This document shows positions 1 through 5,512 of a stretch of DNA of 5,624 bases, piece by piece (position 1 is the stretch's first letter; each line of letters begins with the position of its first letter). The notes under the pieces are model-generated. The model did no database searches, was not told the origin of the DNA, and saw nothing but the letters and a program-made list of their open reading frames with translations. Position numbers and translations under genes: made by a program. Origin of the DNA: Afipia sp. (GTDB lineage: Bacteria > Pseudomonadota > Alphaproteobacteria > Rhizobiales > Xanthobacteraceae); NCBI GenBank assembly GCA_020056155.1, contig JAGVII010000277.1:1-5624 (forward strand), read 5' to 3'.

Positions 1-744
1 CGCGCCGCCGTCCTTGTTGCGGAACGCGTCCTCTCCGGCATCGGACACCGCGATCCACTTCGGGTCAGGCGCAGCACCGGGAACGTAGCTGTCGTTCCAG
101 TTCCACCACTTGTATGGCCGTTCCTGCGGATAACCTTTGGGCGAATCCTCCCACACCTCCTGACGCCCGAGCGCGGTCATGTCGAGATAGCTCCAGACGG
201 TGCCCATCGCCTCATCGCCGCGCGTATTGATCAGGTAGGTGCGGAAGATGCGGTCGCCGTCGCGGATGAAGGCGTTGTGGCCATGCCACTCATCGACGCC
301 GAAATCCTTGTCGAAGCTGTCGGTGATGGTCACCCATGGGATTTGCTCCCAGCCCATCTGTGCCTTCAGGCGCGCGATGTCGGCCTGCGGCGCACGCGAG
401 GCATATACGAGCGTGGTATCCCGCGCATTGAGGTGGGCAAGGTTGGAAACCTGATCGGCCCCCAGCGAACAGCCGATGCAGGCATGCTCCGGCCAGCCGT
501 GCACGCCGGGCTCGAAGAAGGCGCGGTAGACGATCAACTGGCGGCGGCCAGCGAACAGATCGAGCAGGCTCGCTTTGCCGTTCGGCCCGTCGAACGTGTA
601 CGGCTTTTCCACCGCCATCCACGGCATCCGCCGGCGCTCGGCGGCCAGCGCGTCGCGCGCGCGCATCTGGGCCTTCTCCTTCACAAGCAGTTGCTCGCGT
701 GCGGCCTCCCACTCCTGCGGCGATACAATCGGTGGTGTGTTCAT
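1..744 (-). CDS. DUF899 family thioredoxin-like protein, 3' end outside window
   Basis: Reading the minus strand from the ATG at 744 gives 248 uninterrupted codons to the window edge, with no stop, so the C-terminus is missing. The protein starts MNTPPIVSPQEWEAAREQ, followed by a charged helix (about residues 10-40) and a thioredoxin-like region. Visible landmarks are YTFDGPNGKASLLDLF (49-64), the strand QLIVYRAFF (69-77), a C89-I-G-C92 motif where the family keeps a CxGC pair, LVYASRAP (112-119), and a Trp/Tyr-rich stretch PYKWWNWNDSY (210-220). These match the DUF899 family (usually about 230-270 aa), a soluble thioredoxin-fold group of unknown biochemical role. A thiol redox role is only inferred from fold and cysteines. 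No signal peptide is seen. The start is supported by an AAGGA site 9 bases upstream. It is divergent from the regulator at 922, so the two may share control. Confidence 0.9.
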   Translation of the reverse strand, partial: MNTPPIVSPQEWEAAREQLLVKEKAQMRARDALAAERRRMPWMAVEKPYTFDGPNGKASLLDLFAGRRQLIVYRAFFEPGVHGWPEHACIGCSLGADQVSNLAHLNARDTTLVYASRAPQADIARLKAQMGWEQIPWVTITDSFDKDFGVDEWHGHNAFIRDGDRIFRTYLINTRGDEAMGTVWSYLDMTALGRQEVWEDSPKGYPQERPYKWWNWNDSYVPGAAPDPKWIAVSDAGEDAFRNKDGGA

Positions 745-753
745 GACGTGCTG

Positions 754-758
754 TCCTT
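754..758 (-). promoter_or_regulatory. Ribosome binding site of the DUF899 gene
   Basis: On the minus strand AAGGA lies within AAAGAAGGACAG, 9 bases before the ATG at 744. It decides this start, since the next in-frame ATG codons (residues 27 and 40) would remove conserved N-terminal sequence. Confidence 0.6.
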
Positions 759-836
759 CTTTCCCGGCCTTGTCAGGTGATGGTATCGTTGTCATCGGAA
801 CCTCGAATGAGCGTGTCTCGCGGCTGGAACGTAACG

Positions 837-892
837 CCGTTCACTGCCGACCGTTCGTGTTCCGGGATAACTTTGGGCCGGATATCGAACGG
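837..892. promoter_or_regulatory. Possible operator: repeated CCGTTC half-sites in the divergent intergenic region
   Basis: The 177-base gap between the divergent DUF899 and regulator genes contains CCGTTC at 837-842 and 851-856, and the inverted copy GAACGG at 887-892. CCGTTCG (851-857) and CGAACGG (886-892) form perfect 7-base arms around a 28-base centre. Half-sites of this kind between divergent genes, one of them a regulator, fit an autoregulatory operator, but that is inference. I could not pick convincing -35/-10 boxes for either gene. The rest of the gap (745-836, 893-921) shows nothing stronger than two TTGTCA hexamers at 770-775 and 789-794. Confidence 0.25.
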
Positions 893-921
893 GTGGGAGT
901 GACAAGTTTGGCGGGATTCAA

Positions 922-2142
922 ATGGACTCGCTGATCACGGCCGCGGCGCGCGCACTGGCGACGGGTGATCCCCTCGGAGCACTGAACCGGGTCGCGCTGC
1001 GCAACGACCCGCCTGCCCTTGCACTGCGCGGCATCGCGATGGCTCAGCTCGGCGATCTGGTCCGCGCGCGAATTCTGCTGCAAAAGGCCGCACGCGCCTT
1101 CGGCCCCAAAGAGGCTGTGGCCCGCGCGCGGTGCGTCGTGGCCGAGGCCGAGATTGCGCTGGTGTCGCGGGATCTGGGCTGGCCGACCAGGCCGCTCGAA
1201 GCGGCGCGCACGGCGCTCGAAAAGCACGGCGACTGGGTGAACGCCGCGCATGCGCGGCACCTCGAGGTCAGGCGCCTTCTTCTGATTGGACGCCTCGATG
1301 AGGCCGAGCGTGCGCTCGCCGAACTCGACCCGGCGCCCTTTCCACCCGCATGGCGGGCCGCACACGAACTGGTTGTTGCCGGGATTGCGATGCGCCGCCT
1401 GCGGACGAAGGACGCTCGCGCCGCACTGCTTCGCGCCGAAGGTGCGGCGCGCGAGGCCCGCATTCCGGCACTTCTGGCCGAAGTCGAAAGCGCATCCCGC
1501 GTCCTGAACACGCCCGCGGCGCGCCTCATCGCGCGCGGCGAGGAGCGCCCGCTCCTGCTCGAAGAGGTCGAAACGCTATTGGCGTCGAAGACGCTCGTGG
1601 TGGATGCCTGCCGTTATGCCGTGCGTCACGCAGGCACAATGATCTCGCTGGCGGGACGTCCGGTGCTGTTCACGCTTGCCCGCGCGCTCGCCGAAGCGTG
1701 GCCAAAGGATGTGTCGCGCGGGGAGCTGCTCGCGCGGACATTCAGGGCGAAGCATGCAGATGAATCGCATCGCGCGCGGCTGCGCGTCGAGATCGGGCGG
1801 TTGCGCAAGGCGCTGCGGCCGCTGGCCGGCATCGCCGCGACCAAAGACGGATTTGCACTGGAGCCCCACCACGCGCGCGATGTGGTCGTCCTCGCAACGC
1901 CCGTCGAGGAAGAGCATGGATCGGTGCTCGCCTTCCTCGCCGATGGCGAGTCGTGGTCGAGTTCGGCGCTCGCGCTTGCGCTCGGCGCCAGCCAGCGCAC
2001 CGTGCAGCGCGCGCTTGATGAGCTTGCGGAAGCCGGCAAGGTGCAATCGTTCGGCCGCGCCCGCGCGCGCCGCTGGATGACCCCGCCCGTGGCGGGATTC
2101 ACGACCGCATTGTTACTCCCTGCTGCTCTGCCGGGTGATTAG
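922..2142 (+). CDS. Putative transcriptional regulator: helical-repeat N-terminus plus two winged-helix segments
   Basis: The 406-aa product starts MDSLITAAARALATGDP. Residues about 30-200 are Ala/Leu/Arg-rich amphipathic helices of TPR style, for example LALRGIAMAQLGDLVRARIL (33-52) and LIGRLDEAERALAEL (121-135). Residues about 240-315 resemble an OmpR/BTAD-type winged helix: ISLAGRPVLFTLARAL, then VSRGELLARTF (264-274), the recognition-helix-like RARLRVEIGRLRKALRPL (284-301), and a wing ending KDGFALEP. A second winged-helix candidate spans about 338-386, with SSSALALALGASQRTVQRAL (346-365) followed by DELAEAGKVQSFGRARARRW. The likely role is DNA-binding regulation in the cytoplasm; the helical part may sense a ligand or partner. 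It lies divergent to the DUF899 gene and 31 bases before the propeller gene, probably in an operon with the latter. Upstream of the ATG there is only a weak GGCGGG ribosome site. The ligand and targets are unknown. Confidence 0.75.
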   Translation: MDSLITAAARALATGDPLGALNRVALRNDPPALALRGIAMAQLGDLVRARILLQKAARAFGPKEAVARARCVVAEAEIALVSRDLGWPTRPLEAARTALEKHGDWVNAAHARHLEVRRLLLIGRLDEAERALAELDPAPFPPAWRAAHELVVAGIAMRRLRTKDARAALLRAEGAAREARIPALLAEVESASRVLNTPAARLIARGEERPLLLEEVETLLASKTLVVDACRYAVRHAGTMISLAGRPVLFTLARALAEAWPKDVSRGELLARTFRAKHADESHRARLRVEIGRLRKALRPLAGIAATKDGFALEPHHARDVVVLATPVEEEHGSVLAFLADGESWSSSALALALGASQRTVQRALDELAEAGKVQSFGRARARRWMTPPVAGFTTALLLPAALPGD

Positions 2143-2162
2143 GTTGGCGGCATCGAAGCAAT

Positions 2163-2166
2163 GGAG
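2163..2166 (+). promoter_or_regulatory. Ribosome binding site selecting the start of the propeller gene
   Basis: GGAG lies 7 bases before the ATG at 2174. The earlier in-frame ATG at 2135 overlaps the end of the preceding gene, lacks such a site, and would add a 13-residue stretch unlike the rest of the protein. The start is therefore placed at 2174. Confidence 0.6.
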
Positions 2167-2173
2167 ATGGAAC

Positions 2174-2827
2174 ATGAAACGAGCAGCAGCAGAAATCATT
2201 CGCGAGTACGGCCCCTTTCCCGGCGCGGAGGAAGTGCATGGCGTCACGTTTGACGGCCGGAGAGTCTGGTTTGCATCCGGCGACAGGCTCAACGCCCTCG
2301 ATCCCGAAAGCGGCAAGACCGTGCACGCGATCCACATGCCAGCGCATGCGGGCACGGCCTTCGACGGCCAGTACCTGTTTCAGCTTTTCGAGAAGAATAT
2401 CCAGAAGGTCGATCCGAAGTCGGGCCGCGTGATTGCAACGATCCCCGCGCCCGGCGACGGCGGCGACTCCGGAATGGCGTGGGCCGAAGGCTCGCTCTGG
2501 GTCGGGCAGTACCGGGAAAAGAAAATCCATCAGATCGACCCAGAGACGGGCGCGATCCAGCGCACCATCGAGTCGTCTCGCTTTGTCACAGGCGTCACCT
2601 GGGTCGATGGCGAACTCTGGCACGGCACATGGGAAGGCGACGACAGCGAACTGCGCCGCATCGATCCCCAGACCGGCGACGTTCTCGAAGAACTCACCAT
2701 GCCGCCGGGAACGGGCATCTCGGGACTCGAGTCCGACGGCGGCGATCAGTTCTTCTGCGGCGGTGGAAAGAGCGGAAAACTGCGAGCCGTGCGGCGGCCG
2801 AAGCGAAGCTCGAAGACTGGCAAATAA
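2174..2827 (+). CDS. Small beta-propeller protein, glutamine-cyclotransferase/YncE-like
   Basis: The 217-aa product starts MKRAAAEIIREYGPFPGAEE. It is built from repeated propeller strands. Four copies of an (I/L)DP-x-(S/T)G motif occur: ALDPESGKTVHAI (41-53), KVDPKSGRVIATI (78-90), QIDPETGAIQRTI (120-132) and RIDPQTGDVLEEL (162-174). They alternate with G-(V/M)-x-(W/F)-x-x-G-x-L-W type strands: HGVTFDGRRVWFASG, SGMAWAEGSLWVGQ, TGVTWVDGELWHG and SGLESDGGDQFFCGG. This is the pattern of YncE, SMP-30 and glutaminyl-peptide cyclotransferase-like propellers. It has no signal peptide or membrane segment, so it is probably cytoplasmic, unlike many secreted propellers. The substrate is unknown and a cyclotransferase activity is not shown by any residue I can identify. 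It follows the regulator by 31 bases on the same strand and ends in a basic tail (RAVRRPKRSSKTGK). Confidence 0.8.
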   Translation: MKRAAAEIIREYGPFPGAEEVHGVTFDGRRVWFASGDRLNALDPESGKTVHAIHMPAHAGTAFDGQYLFQLFEKNIQKVDPKSGRVIATIPAPGDGGDSGMAWAEGSLWVGQYREKKIHQIDPETGAIQRTIESSRFVTGVTWVDGELWHGTWEGDDSELRRIDPQTGDVLEELTMPPGTGISGLESDGGDQFFCGGGKSGKLRAVRRPKRSSKTGK

Positions 2828-2840
2828 ACGGGTTGGGGTG

Positions 2841-2865
2841 AGGCGTCGGGAGAATTCCGGCGCCT
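2841..2865 (+). terminator. Hairpin terminator after the propeller gene, overlapping the old guaA stop
   Basis: AGGCGTCGGGA (2841-2851) pairs with TTCCGGCGCCT (2855-2865) around the loop GAA. This gives an 11-bp stem that includes two G-U wobbles on the plus strand. It begins 13 bases after the TAA of the propeller gene. No T-run follows, so it is not a textbook intrinsic terminator. On the minus strand the wobbles become A-C mismatches, so it favours plus-strand transcripts but could work both ways between convergent genes. Its last two bases enter the 20-bp repeat, so before the insertion it sat directly on the guaA stop codon. Confidence 0.5.
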
Positions 2866-2883
2866 ACTCCCACTCGATCGTGC
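2864..2883 (-). repeat. 20-bp direct repeat, distal att-like copy (remnant of guaA 3' end)
   Basis: This stretch is identical to 3810-3829. On the minus strand it encodes the end of GuaA (T-I-E-W-E-stop), although no guaA reading frame reaches it. The identity stops exactly at both edges: bases 2863 and 2884 differ from 3809 and 3830. It is best read as the original 3' end of guaA, displaced when an element integrated, i.e. the attachment site on the far side of the insertion. Confidence 0.8.
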
Positions 2884-2984
2884 AGCGAATTCATTGTCTG
2901 CCGCGATACTCCGGCTGCTTGCTAGCTATCAATAACGATCAAAGAGATTGATGGTGATTGAGGACTTATAAGCGGTCCAAGTTT
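2884..2984. other. Non-coding distal end of the island
   Basis: These 101 bases separate the stop of the cargo gene from the distal repeat. Composition changes along it, from mixed near the repeat to AT-rich from about 2928. It contains three spaced ATCAA/TTGAT pentamers (2928-2932, 2938-2942, inverted 2948-2952) and a weak GGAC/GTCC stem (2962-2965 with 2975-2978). These could be recombinase arm sites or a weak terminator for the cargo gene, but no U-run supports a terminator. No reading frame here looks real. Confidence 0.3.
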
Positions 2985-3809
2985 TCATTTTCGATTAAAT
3001 GGACTGTTGCTCATACGAAATGCTCTAAGCTTTTCCATTGCAGATCGGTCCCACCACTGCTTGGACCAAAGCGGCATCAGGCTATAATCAACACCTGTTG
3101 GCAACGGTTGCGTCTCAAAACCCAAAGCATCCAAGAAAGACACCACAGCCTTATATTTTTCCTCGCCAACTAAATAATCTTTGACAGATTCTAGAGCTTG
3201 AGAGGAATGCCGTGAGTCAAGCCAACCACACATCTGCAAAAAGACTTTAAACTGCGAATTATTCGATTGGATGATTCCTTGACTAGCAGAGTCAGACGTC
3301 ATCGAATTGATCGAATTCCAGCCCGTGAGCCAATATGGAAACTCCATGCCCGACACCTGATGGGCTTTTACTGCAAATAGATTGAGTCGAATCAAAAGAG
3401 TTTCGATATCAAGTTTATCTAGTTCTGTTGAAACCCAGTGATCGTATCGCTTTGGATGGATCAACTCCGTTCGAAGCGTATGAATGTCATCAGTCCAAAA
3501 ATCATGAAAAGCGGCGAGCGCACCAGCGTTCTTAGAAAAAGCATCAAGACGTCCGACCTTGGACTTCAACGAACCATGGCTTAGTTGCGACTTCGAGAAC
3601 TTAAATTTTTGGATAAGAATCTGGGTCGTCATCGCATCAATGAAACTGTAGGTGAAGACGACAAAATGGCTGCGATAAAGTCGCTTTAGATAAGCCTCCT
3701 TTTCGACTTCAGACCGCCGGTAGGAAAACAAGATACGATTGTACGACTCCCAAATTGGATCAATATCCAATCTCCAACCATCGAAAAAAGCTGGCGGTCG
3801 TTCAGGCAT
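2985..3809 (-). CDS. Unrecognised island protein with a HEPN-like R-x4-H motif
   Basis: The 274-aa product starts MPERPPAFFDGWRLDIDPIW and ends SNSPFNRK. I cannot assign it to a named family. The N-terminal half is predicted helical: RRSEVEKEAYLKRLYRSHFV (31-50), then FTYSFIDAMTTQILIQKF (52-69), then TLRTELIHPKRYDHW (111-125) and a long helix to about 150. The motif R113-T-E-L-I-H118 after a helix, with HP following, is what HEPN ribonuclease domains carry (R-x4-6-H). That suggests RNA cleavage, as in toxin or antiphage proteins, but the usual N after R is T here. Residues 155-274 have no motif I know. There is no signal peptide or membrane span. The ATG directly follows the guaA stop in the same frame; only GGGAG within the last guaA codons, 3 bases away, could serve as ribosome site. 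Low GC marks it as acquired. Alternative: a helical protein without catalysis. Confidence 0.75.
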   Translation of the reverse strand: MPERPPAFFDGWRLDIDPIWESYNRILFSYRRSEVEKEAYLKRLYRSHFVVFTYSFIDAMTTQILIQKFKFSKSQLSHGSLKSKVGRLDAFSKNAGALAAFHDFWTDDIHTLRTELIHPKRYDHWVSTELDKLDIETLLIRLNLFAVKAHQVSGMEFPYWLTGWNSINSMTSDSASQGIIQSNNSQFKVFLQMCGWLDSRHSSQALESVKDYLVGEEKYKAVVSFLDALGFETQPLPTGVDYSLMPLWSKQWWDRSAMEKLRAFRMSNSPFNRK

Positions 3810-3817
3810 CTACTCCC
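3807..3817 (-). promoter_or_regulatory. guaA stop / cargo start junction (TAG|ATG) with embedded GGGAG
   Basis: On the minus strand the order is GGGAG (3817-3813), TAG (3812-3810), ATG (3809-3807). The stop and start codons touch and share one reading frame. Ribosomes ending guaA would be placed on the new start, so coupling by reinitiation is plausible. Read-through of the amber codon would give a GuaA fusion. GGGAG belongs to the conserved W-E codons of guaA, so the site was present before the insertion. Confidence 0.55.
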
Positions 3818-3829
3818 ACTCGATCGTGC
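3810..3829 (-). repeat. 20-bp direct repeat, guaA-proximal att-like copy
   Basis: This is the working copy of the repeat: it supplies the last codons (T-I-E-W-E) and TAG stop of guaA. It is identical to 2864-2883. An integrating element that carries this core restores the target gene, which explains why guaA is intact. Confidence 0.8.
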
Positions 3830-5405
3830 CCGGCGGCTTAGACGTCACATCGTAGACCACGCGGTTGACGCCCTTCACCTCGTTGATGATGCGCGTCGCG
3901 GTTTCGCCGAGGAATTTCATGTCGAAGGGATAGAAGTCCGCGGTCATGCCGTCGGTGGAGGTGACCGCGCGCAGGCCGACCACGTATTCATACGTGCGCC
4001 CGTCGCCCATCACGCCCACTGTCTTCACCGGCAGCAGCACCGCGAAGGCCTGCCAGATGGTGTCGTAGAGTCCCGCCTTGCGGATCTGGTCGATATAAAC
4101 CGCGTCGGCCTCGCGCAGGATGTCGAGCTTCTCGCGGGTGATCTCGCCGGGGCAGCGGATCGCAAGGCCCGGCCCCGGAAACGGATGCCGTCCGACGAAC
4201 ACATCCGGCAGGCCGAGTTCGCGGCCCAGCGCGCGCACCTCATCCTTGAACAGTTCGCGCAAAGGTTCGACCAGCTTCATGTTCATGCGCGCGGGCAAGC
4301 CGCCCACATTGTGGTGCGACTTGATCGTCACCGATGGACCGCCGGTGAACGACACGCTTTCGATAACGTCGGGATAGAGCGTGCCCTGCGCCAGAAAATC
4401 CGCGCCGCCGATCTTTTTCGCTTCCGCGTCGAATACATCGATGAACAGACGCCCGATGGTCTTGCGCTTCACTTCCGGATCGGTGACGCCGTCAAGCTCG
4501 CCGAGGAATGTCTTCGACGCGTCCACATGCACCAGCGGAATGTTGTAGTGATGACGGAACAGATCGACGACGGTTTTCGCCTCGTCCTTGCGCAGCATGC
4601 CGTGATCCACGAACACGCAGGTGAGCTGATCGCCGACGGCTTCGTGAATCAGGATCGCGGCGACCGATGAATCGACGCCGCCGGACAGGCCGCAGATCAC
4701 CTTGCCCGGGCCTACCTGCGCGCGGATCTTCTCGATCGCTTCCTCGCGGAAGGCGCGCATGGTCCAGTCGCCTTTCAGCCCCGCGACCTTGCGCACGAAA
4801 TTCTTGATCAGCTTGGCGCCGTCCGGCGTATGCACCACCTCGGGGTGGAATTGCATCGCGTAGAACTTGCGCTTGTCGTCGGCAATGACCGAGATCGGCG
4901 AACCCGGCGCTTTCGCCACGCCGCGAAAACCGTCCGGCAGCCTGGTGACGCGGTCGCCGTGGCTCATCCAGACGTAGTGCTTCTCGCCGACCTTCCAGAC
5001 ATCCTCGAACAGCGCGCAGTTGTCGGTCACCTCGATCAGCGCGCGGCCGAATTCGCGATGATGTCCGGCCTCGACGGTGCCGCCGAGTTGCTGGGCCATG
5101 GTCTGCTCGCCGTAGCAGATACCCAGCACCGGCACGCCCGCGGTCAGGATCGACATGGGTGCTGAAGGCGCATCGGCGTCGAGCACGGAGGCCGGACCGC
5201 CGGAGAGGATCACGGCCTTGGGCTGCATCGCCTTGAAGGCCGCCTCGGCCTTCTGGAACGGCACGATCTCGGAGTAGACACCCTCCTCGCGGACACGCCG
5301 CGCGATGAGCTGCGTCACCTGGGAGCCGAAATCGACGATGAGAATCTTTTCATGCGCGCTCGCCACATCGGGCGTCGCGGGGGCGGTCTGGCTGTGTGCT
5401 GTCAT
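3810..5405 (-). CDS. guaA: GMP synthase (glutamine-hydrolysing)
   Basis: The 531-aa product converts XMP, ATP and glutamine to GMP in the cytoplasm, the last step of de novo guanine nucleotide synthesis. The class I glutamine amidotransferase domain spans about 20-208: [20 protein letters not shown] (20-38), the nucleophile in GICYGEQ (Cys97), and the partner residues His187 and Glu189 in QFHPEV. The ATP pyrophosphatase domain follows, with P-loop SGGVDSS (241-247), FVDHGMLRK (265-273), [14 protein letters not shown] (337-350) and [10 protein letters not shown] (362-371). The C-terminal dimerisation domain contains [13 protein letters not shown] (405-417) and ends in the family signature KPPGTIEWE. 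Length agrees with the usual 510-530. The ATG at 5405 gives a poorly conserved 19-residue lead-in and has no purine-rich ribosome site (TTTCCTCTCC precedes it), so a start a few codons inward, such as the GTG at residue 14, is possible. The cargo gene follows with no gap. Confidence 0.98.
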   Translation of the reverse strand: MTAHSQTAPATPDVASAHEKILIVDFGSQVTQLIARRVREEGVYSEIVPFQKAEAAFKAMQPKAVILSGGPASVLDADAPSAPMSILTAGVPVLGICYGEQTMAQQLGGTVEAGHHREFGRALIEVTDNCALFEDVWKVGEKHYVWMSHGDRVTRLPDGFRGVAKAPGSPISVIADDKRKFYAMQFHPEVVHTPDGAKLIKNFVRKVAGLKGDWTMRAFREEAIEKIRAQVGPGKVICGLSGGVDSSVAAILIHEAVGDQLTCVFVDHGMLRKDEAKTVVDLFRHHYNIPLVHVDASKTFLGELDGVTDPEVKRKTIGRLFIDVFDAEAKKIGGADFLAQGTLYPDVIESVSFTGGPSVTIKSHHNVGGLPARMNMKLVEPLRELFKDEVRALGRELGLPDVFVGRHPFPGPGLAIRCPGEITREKLDILREADAVYIDQIRKAGLYDTIWQAFAVLLPVKTVGVMGDGRTYEYVVGLRAVTSTDGMTADFYPFDMKFLGETATRIINEVKGVNRVVYDVTSKPPGTIEWE

Positions 5406-5456
5406 GGAGAGGAAATACGCGACAGGCAGCGGAGTCGCAACCCCGGAACGCCCGCA

Positions 5457-5480
5457 AAAACCGGCTTGTCGGCGGGTTTT
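5457..5480. terminator. Terminator-like hairpin upstream of guaA
   Basis: AAAACC-G-GC (5457-5465) pairs with GC-G-GGTTTT (5472-5480) around a TTGTCG loop: 8 pairs interrupted by one mismatch, with A-runs and T-runs at the ends so it reads in both directions. On the minus strand it lies about 50 bases before guaA. It could end transcription from a gene beyond the window or lie in the guaA leader. The stem is short, so this is tentative. Confidence 0.3.
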
Positions 5481-5512
5481 GGGGGGGCGGTTAGCCGAAG
5501 CCCCTCCACGTC

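Larger units (their letters stand above)
2864..3829. mobile_element. Mini genomic island integrated at the 3' end of guaA
   Basis: Perfect 20-bp direct repeats (2864-2883 and 3810-3829) bound a segment whose base composition is clearly lower in GC than both flanks. Hand-counted 60-base lines gave 47, 33 and 38% inside against 63% in guaA. The repeat is the last codons of guaA, a gene whose 3' end is a known integration site for genomic islands using tyrosine-type integrases. One unit excised by recombination between the repeats would be 946 bp. No integrase, excisionase or transposase is encoded, so this is a deletion remnant of a larger island or a cassette moved in trans. One cargo gene (2985-3809) fills almost all of it. 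Confidence 0.75.

Noticed and set aside
290..712. Open frame on the minus strand, 140 codons
   Set aside because: It overlaps the DUF899 gene in another frame. The DUF899 frame has recognisable family motifs and a ribosome site; this one is Arg/Ala-rich shadow sequence.
745..921. TTGTCA hexamers (770-775, 789-794) as -35 boxes
   Set aside because: No -10-like hexamer lies at 16-18 bases on either strand, so a promoter call is not supported.
841..2102. Several long minus-strand open frames (841-1365, 1044-1529, 1576-2046, 1626-2102)
   Set aside because: They lie antisense to the regulator gene in GC-rich DNA where stop codons are rare. Their products are Arg/Ser/Ala-rich and show no domain.
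2135..2173. Earlier in-frame ATG for the propeller gene
   Set aside because: It would overlap the preceding gene by 8 bases and has no ribosome site. The ATG at 2174 has GGAG at good spacing.
2099..2623. Minus-strand open frame of 174 codons
   Set aside because: It is antisense to the propeller gene, whose repeated DP-x-TG pattern shows that the plus-strand frame is the coding one.
2958..3173. Plus-strand open frame inside the island, 71 codons, considered as an antitoxin partner
   Set aside because: It is antisense to the cargo gene's 3' part, has no ribosome site, and its sequence has no antitoxin features.
4185..4670. Plus-strand open frame of 161 codons
   Set aside because: It is antisense to the pyrophosphatase domain of guaA and gives His/Arg-rich sequence without domains.
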